A stretch of 64,000 nucleotides of DNA. It comes from Apostichopus japonicus. Taxonomy: Eukaryota > Echinodermata > Holothuroidea > Aspidochirotida > Stichopodidae. Shown here in pieces: positions 59,224 through 64,000 of this stretch. Positions within the stretch are counted from its first letter, which is position 1; each line of letters begins with the position of its first letter. The notes below the pieces were generated by a model. It had not been told where the DNA came from and searched no databases. It was given only the letters and a program-made list of their open reading frames with translations. The position numbers and the translations under genes were made by a program. Where the stretch lies: the NCBI RefSeq assembly GCF_037975245.1, contig NC_092579.1, positions 26,081,166 through 26,145,165 of the forward strand, in the 5' to 3' direction.

Positions 59224-60726
59224 ACTCAAAGCGACACTTTTAACATATTCACAGTAAGCTGGTTATGTCCAGGAAGGCAGAATTACGTCGACGATTTCAC
59301 AACTTTCAGATAGTTTTGAATCCTAATAGGATACTAAATGCAAATGTTTACAGTTTTTTGGTAAGTTTTCGTATCTTGGGTAGGAATGGTGCGTGTAATT
59401 AAATTTCTCACTCTCCAAAAAGCGAGAAAACTGTCCGGTGTTACTCCTGTTGATCATTCTCTGCCTGTATTTACCAATTAAATATACTCAAATTTCACAT
59501 CTCAGTTTCTTGAACAATTCACATGTGGATTATATTTGAGTTTGGAGAAGGGGGTCTTCCTGTCTGTCAGCATTAATCAAGTGAGGGCATATAGAAGGCA
59601 AGGGCCTCAGATGCCACCTTGCAATCATCACCATTCAAGGCAATTATTTGCTATCATTGAAGTCTGGCTTTAGCATATGGTAGTGATTTACCACAATAAT
59701 GCTGCAATGCAGTAGTACTAAACTTGACCAGGTTGATAGGACTCAGTAAACTGATGTAATCAACACAAACCCATAAACACATTAACCGAACTGGTTATAG
59801 AGTTAATTCACTCTAATGCTAAAGAGGGTCAAACTGAGCATTCCGTATGTGTAGTATGTCATATTATTCATACTTAATTATCGCAAAACTAGTTTGGGTA
59901 TTTATGAAGGACATTTCTTACCTGTCTCCATGTACGCACTCCGATCTACCCTGGCCTAAGAACTGGCAATATTCATTGCACTGTGCTCCCAATGACCAGG
60001 GTCATTGCACTCTCCATTTCAAAGTTCTCATTCAGGAGTCCAACAGGTGCATTTTTGTGAAAGGATTTCTTCTTCTGAATAATGACTGGTTTTACATTCT
60101 TGGAGGAATATTAATAGTTTGGTTGAAAAAAAATGGCAGACTACAGCTGGAAGATACTGGGGGTTTACAGCCATGCCAGTCGACTAAGTCATTTCTAGTT
60201 TGTAGGTATTAAACCTATAAAGTATCCAACCAATTTTTTAAGCATTGCTGACTTTCAGGAGGTTTAAGAAATTTTGGAAATATTTCATTATACCATGCAA
60301 AATATGAACTGCTAGAGATGTCTTATCTTATGTATACAGTTGGATCTAGCAAGACAAATTTTGAATAGATTTTCACAGGATGTTTATTGTAGGTGCTAAT
60401 GATGGTAAATACCTGCTCATGCCCACTTAAAAATGTTTGTTGCAAGTGTGGAAATTGACATAATGGTCAAAATTCACAAATAATGACCTCCAAGAAAGGA
60501 ACCGTAAGTGCCCTCTGCAGTTAAGAGATCTTCAACAACCATTTTGATTCAGACATGATTCTTGTGCCTCAGGGATTAGGAGTTCCAGAGTCTGCTTTAT
60601 ACATATCCTCACAAAACTGAAGCTGAGCTAAACCTTCCTAGTTTTAGGGTTGTTAAAATGATGTATGAAAATTACACATGATATACCCAAAAGTTTTACA
60701 ATTTGATATTATTTCCTTTCAATGAT
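59224..60726. other. Unassigned non-coding stretch
   Basis: Includes the 121-codon plus-strand frame 59847-60212, one of the longer frames outside repeats. It is rich in hydrophobic residues (GFLLLNNDWFYILGGILIVW) but resembles no family I know and lacks supporting splice or codon signals. It is most likely chance. Confidence 0.35.
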
Positions 60727-60957
60727 ATACCTTTGAGGAAGCGATTTGTCTCAAGAACTATATCAAATTATTTGGAATGATCCTTAAAGGAGGAGGGTTA
60801 TCTCAAGAACTATATTACAAATGGTCCTATGAGGAGAGGAGTTGTCTCAATAACTATATTAAAAATGGTCCTATGAGGAGAGAAAGTTGTCTCAAGAACT
60901 ATATTACAAATGGTCCTTTGAGGAGGGGTATTGTCTCAAGAACTGTATTAGAAATGT
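60727..60957. repeat. ~47-bp tandem repeat, ~5 copies
   Basis: Units contain TATGAGGAGAGGAGTTGTCT, CAAGAACTATATTACAAATG and GTCC. The outer copies are the most diverged. A 60-codon frame (60777-60959) is a product of the repeat. Confidence 0.9.
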
Positions 60958-62095
60958 AATTTTTAGGACAGGAGCTCACATCTTGTATAATTTTAGTCAT
61001 TCTTGCCAAATTGATTGTTTTGAAACAATTGCCAAGGACTCTAACAGCAACAAACTGCTTCGTTAGCATATATTCTTTTAACATGTTTTGCACTGCTATT
61101 TGATCTAACAAGTACAATACAAATTCAAACGTAAGAAAACACAGTCCTGAGTTCATCGGGTTGACTCCTCTTTTATAATTAACTTTTTGCTCTTCCAAAA
61201 TAAAATAGTTTCAAAATGAGTGAAATCTTTTGCATCTGAAAGTTTGTAAACCTTTACTACATAAAAACAGTTTATGCACATGGATCAATGTAAGACATAA
61301 ACAGCCTCAAGGGAATCCAAATTCTAGTTGGTCCAAAACTAAAATAATCACTGAATATTCAGTAGTCTCCCAACTATTTGCCATTACGTATATTGTAGAT
61401 CTATTCAATTGCCTTCAAGTGTATTAAACTGTATTTTGAGTTACATACATTTTTGACTTGTTTCTCTATAGAAACTCCAGGTATTTACATTCTGGTCATG
61501 TTATTGCCAAGGTCGCACAAGTGTGCTGTAAAATAGATCGGCCGATCGAACACAGTGGATCTGATGATGCAATATTGACGTAATGATAAAGTTTAGTATA
61601 ATGAAAGGAAACTGCTGAAGAGAACCATGACCAGGAAATTACTGGTAAGACTGACAGAAAGTACAAATCAATGATCAAAGAAATGTTTAGGTTGTATAGT
61701 CATCTTTTGTGATTTAGTTACAAAGTTAACTTATCTCACTAAGGAGCCATTCCAACAAGGCAACTTTCACACTACACTTCATTAAATTCTACTATGCACC
61801 AAGAACAAGGCAGCAGAGCAATCGAATATGCCTGTCAGGGCTTTTGTCATGCCAGGGACCCAAATAGTAGCTCTGTGGTCAATTTATGCTTGAAACAAGG
61901 CATTTAAGCTAAGGACGTGTGCCACTGACAACACAATACAGATAATTGAGCACATCTTAAAGCAAGCTCTGGGATGGTGTTTTTAACATATTTTTGAGGG
62001 AATTGATGAAAGCCAGGTGCACTGCCCAAGGTACCCTGAGATGAAAACAGTCAAGTTCAGAAGAACCTGTCCAAACTCCCGGTCATCCTTCATAT
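60958..62095. other. Unassigned non-coding stretch
   Basis: AT-rich sequence with no recognised gene; a short palindromic ATCGGCCGAT at about 61537. Confidence 0.35.
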
Positions 62096-62705
62096 GGAAT
62101 GTTTGGTGGTACATGTGTTTGCTGCAGCATGCTCACTTTATTGTCTAGAACGATAACTAGTGGGAATTTTGGGTTTTTACACCGTAGCATGTCTATAATG
62201 ATAACTAGTTGGAATGTTTGGTTCCTACACTGTTACATATCTACAATGATAATTAGTGGAAATGTTTGGTTCATACACTCACTGTTACATATCTTCAATG
62301 TTTACTAGTGGAAATGTTTGGTTCCTACACTGTTACATATCTACAATGATTGCTTGTGGAAATATTTGGTTTATACACTGTAGCAAGCTCAAGTTATTTT
62401 CTAAAGTGATGACTAGTGGTGAGAATGTTTGGTTCATACGCTGTTACATATCTACAATAATTACTAGTGGAAATGTTTGGTTCCTACACTGTTACATATC
62501 TACAATGATTGCTTGTGTAAATATTTGGTTTATACACTGTAGCAAGCTCAAGTTATTGTCTAAAGTGATGACTAGTGGTGAGAATGTTTGGTTCCTACAC
62601 TGTTACATATCTACAATGATTACTATTGTGTTTGGTTCCTACACTGTTACATATCTACAATGATTACTATTGTATATGTTTGGTTTATACACTGTAGCAT
62701 GCTCA
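62096..62705. repeat. ~48-bp tandem repeat with higher-order ~165-bp structure
   Basis: About eleven units of GGAAATGTTTGGTTCCTACA, CTGTTACATATCTACAATGA and TACTAGT, interspersed with a variant unit (TTTATACACTGTAGCAAGCT, CAAGTTATT). The block containing the variant repeats at ~165-bp spacing (about 62310-62470 and 62475-62630). Open frames reading WFLHCYISTM repeats are by-products. Confidence 0.9.
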
Positions 62706-64000
62706 ACTTTTGTCTGTCTTTGCTGGATTTTCTATGGGGAAGTCTGCAAACGACACAGTTCTTCAAAAACATCAAGACCAGCTATGATGCTGATAGCATC
62801 ATTCAAAACCTGATTTAACTGACATTTTGGTCATTTTCAATAGCTGCCTTGAATCTCTGACCGGAAGATTTGCACCAAACAAAATTGGTAACAGCATGTG
62901 TGATGAATTTCTTCGAACAATATAATCACAAGATGCCACCAGATGTTAATCATTCACACCAATAGAAACTTGAAAAGTCACCTGCTTGTCAATATTTAAA
63001 TGCCAAAAGATTTTGATGTAGGGAATTAATTGATCTTGCTGAAAGGCTTAATTCCTCCTCCTTTCAATATCTATGCAGGTAGGTATTCCTGCAGTTTTCT
63101 TCACAAACTAAAAGAAACACATGTATAGATTTTTGCTCTTGTAAAGTTCTGTCCAAAGCTGACCTTTGCAGTTCTTTAGTAACAATAAACAAATGAAATG
63201 CTCCAGAAGAGTGCATACCATGTCTATACTTTCCATGCATGAAAGACTCATTCTCAGTCTGTTATCTGACTCTATGCTTGAAGTCATTTAGACAACAATT
63301 TCGAGCATCTCAGGTATTAGGAATGTATGAAACAAAGGTCAGGAGCAGTTATGCCAACTTCTTGCATCATGGCACAAAGGATTAGTGGTTCCATAAAGAT
63401 GTCGGTCCGAGAAAACTTCCATGGTATTAACAGAAACAAATTATTCTGAATACAGGAATACATCAGTTCACATCAAACACTACCTCAAAACCATGGTTAA
63501 TAGAGTACTACTACTGTTGGGAAGACTGACAAACTCAACCTCCACAACCTAAAGTTAGGCATAAATTAAAGGACGGTGTCCATTTACACCATAATCACAC
63601 AAATAATCACACAAATAAGGGTTAACTAAGCTTTGCAGTACAGCTGAAGTATCTGATCATCATTGAAATAAGGATGACATTGAGATTGCTTATTTAAACG
63701 ATTGCCAGAAAAAATAAGCCCTGTGCAATGCTTACTTAACCAATCATCTGAAAGATGAGAGTCATAGTAGTGCATATTGATCTGATTACCAGGGGACACA
63801 GCAAAGAATGTCAGTGATCTTGCAGATAACCGGCTAAATGGGTTTTCAATTATTAGAGAAAACAAAACAGGCAAATTTCATGTAAGATTCCAATTAAACA
63901 ATCAATTTAAACTACCATGAATGACATATGGAGTAAAAAGTACCTGTGATGCGTGCTTACATGAGCTAAACATCATTTGAGCATTTTCAACAGGTTTTGT
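62706..64000. other. Unassigned non-coding stretch to window end
   Basis: AT-rich sequence. A short AATCACACAAAT duplication is at about 63593-63615. No gene recognised; the 82-codon minus frame at 63626-63874 is unsupported. Confidence 0.35.

Noticed and set aside
59847-60212. 121-codon plus-strand ORF with hydrophobic segments, considered as a small membrane protein
   Set aside because: No homology, splice signals or coding bias could be recognised. Frames of this length occur by chance in 64 kb.

Overview
This window looks like nuclear DNA of an animal, most likely a marine invertebrate. It is AT-rich, has few long open frames, and is full of minisatellites, small inverted-repeat DNA transposons (MITEs) and retroelements. 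The only host gene segment I can name is one spliced exon of FDXR (mitochondrial NADPH:adrenodoxin/ferredoxin reductase), at 19000-19192 on the minus strand. The DIRS1-like and L2/CR1-like retroelements would fit an echinoderm or a related deuterostome, but that placement is inference. Nothing bacterial or viral was seen, and no operon-like gene cluster exists.

Layout. 1-392: 43-bp tandem repeat. 2840-3745: degenerate ~140-bp repeats rich in TGACCT motifs; the family recurs at 17180-17810, 32840-33300 and 46090-46570. 5341-5580: near-perfect 120-bp duplication. 8144-9875: 30-bp minisatellite. 11091-11452: hAT-type MITE. 13461-14728, 15975-16542 and 58414-59223: three MITEs with TTAA ends. 17334-17449: solitary DIRS terminal repeat. 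19000-19192: FDXR exon. 22061-22182: hairpin element. 24181-24825: hAT-type MITE. 28580-29119: possible eroded hAT-type MITE.

The structural centre is 33335-41295. A minus-strand L2/CR1-like non-LTR retrotransposon (SGNH-esterase ORF1, AP endonuclease, reverse transcriptase, GGCGCTATATAAG-type 3' end) was split by a DIRS1-like tyrosine-recombinase retrotransposon at 36448-40829. The DIRS copy keeps its inverted terminal repeats, its internal complementary region, a gag-like ORF and an RT domain, but it has lost RNase H and nearly all of its recombinase. Both elements carry stops and frameshifts and are dead. A fragment of the same non-LTR family lies at 43016-43150 on the other strand.

Further right are a foldback element made of degenerate short repeats (47621-48302), a 15-bp minisatellite open in both strands (48394-49153), a solo LTR with a GC-rich 27-bp array and a GTAC target duplication (53014-54226), a tRNA-derived SINE (about 55208-55445), a hAT MITE with a perfect 8-bp target duplication (55625-56042), and tandem arrays at 60727-60957 and 62096-62705. 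The remaining sequence is unassigned intron or intergenic DNA. I found no convincing undescribed functional system; the most informative material is the nested retroelement structure and the unusual foldback and minisatellite loci.
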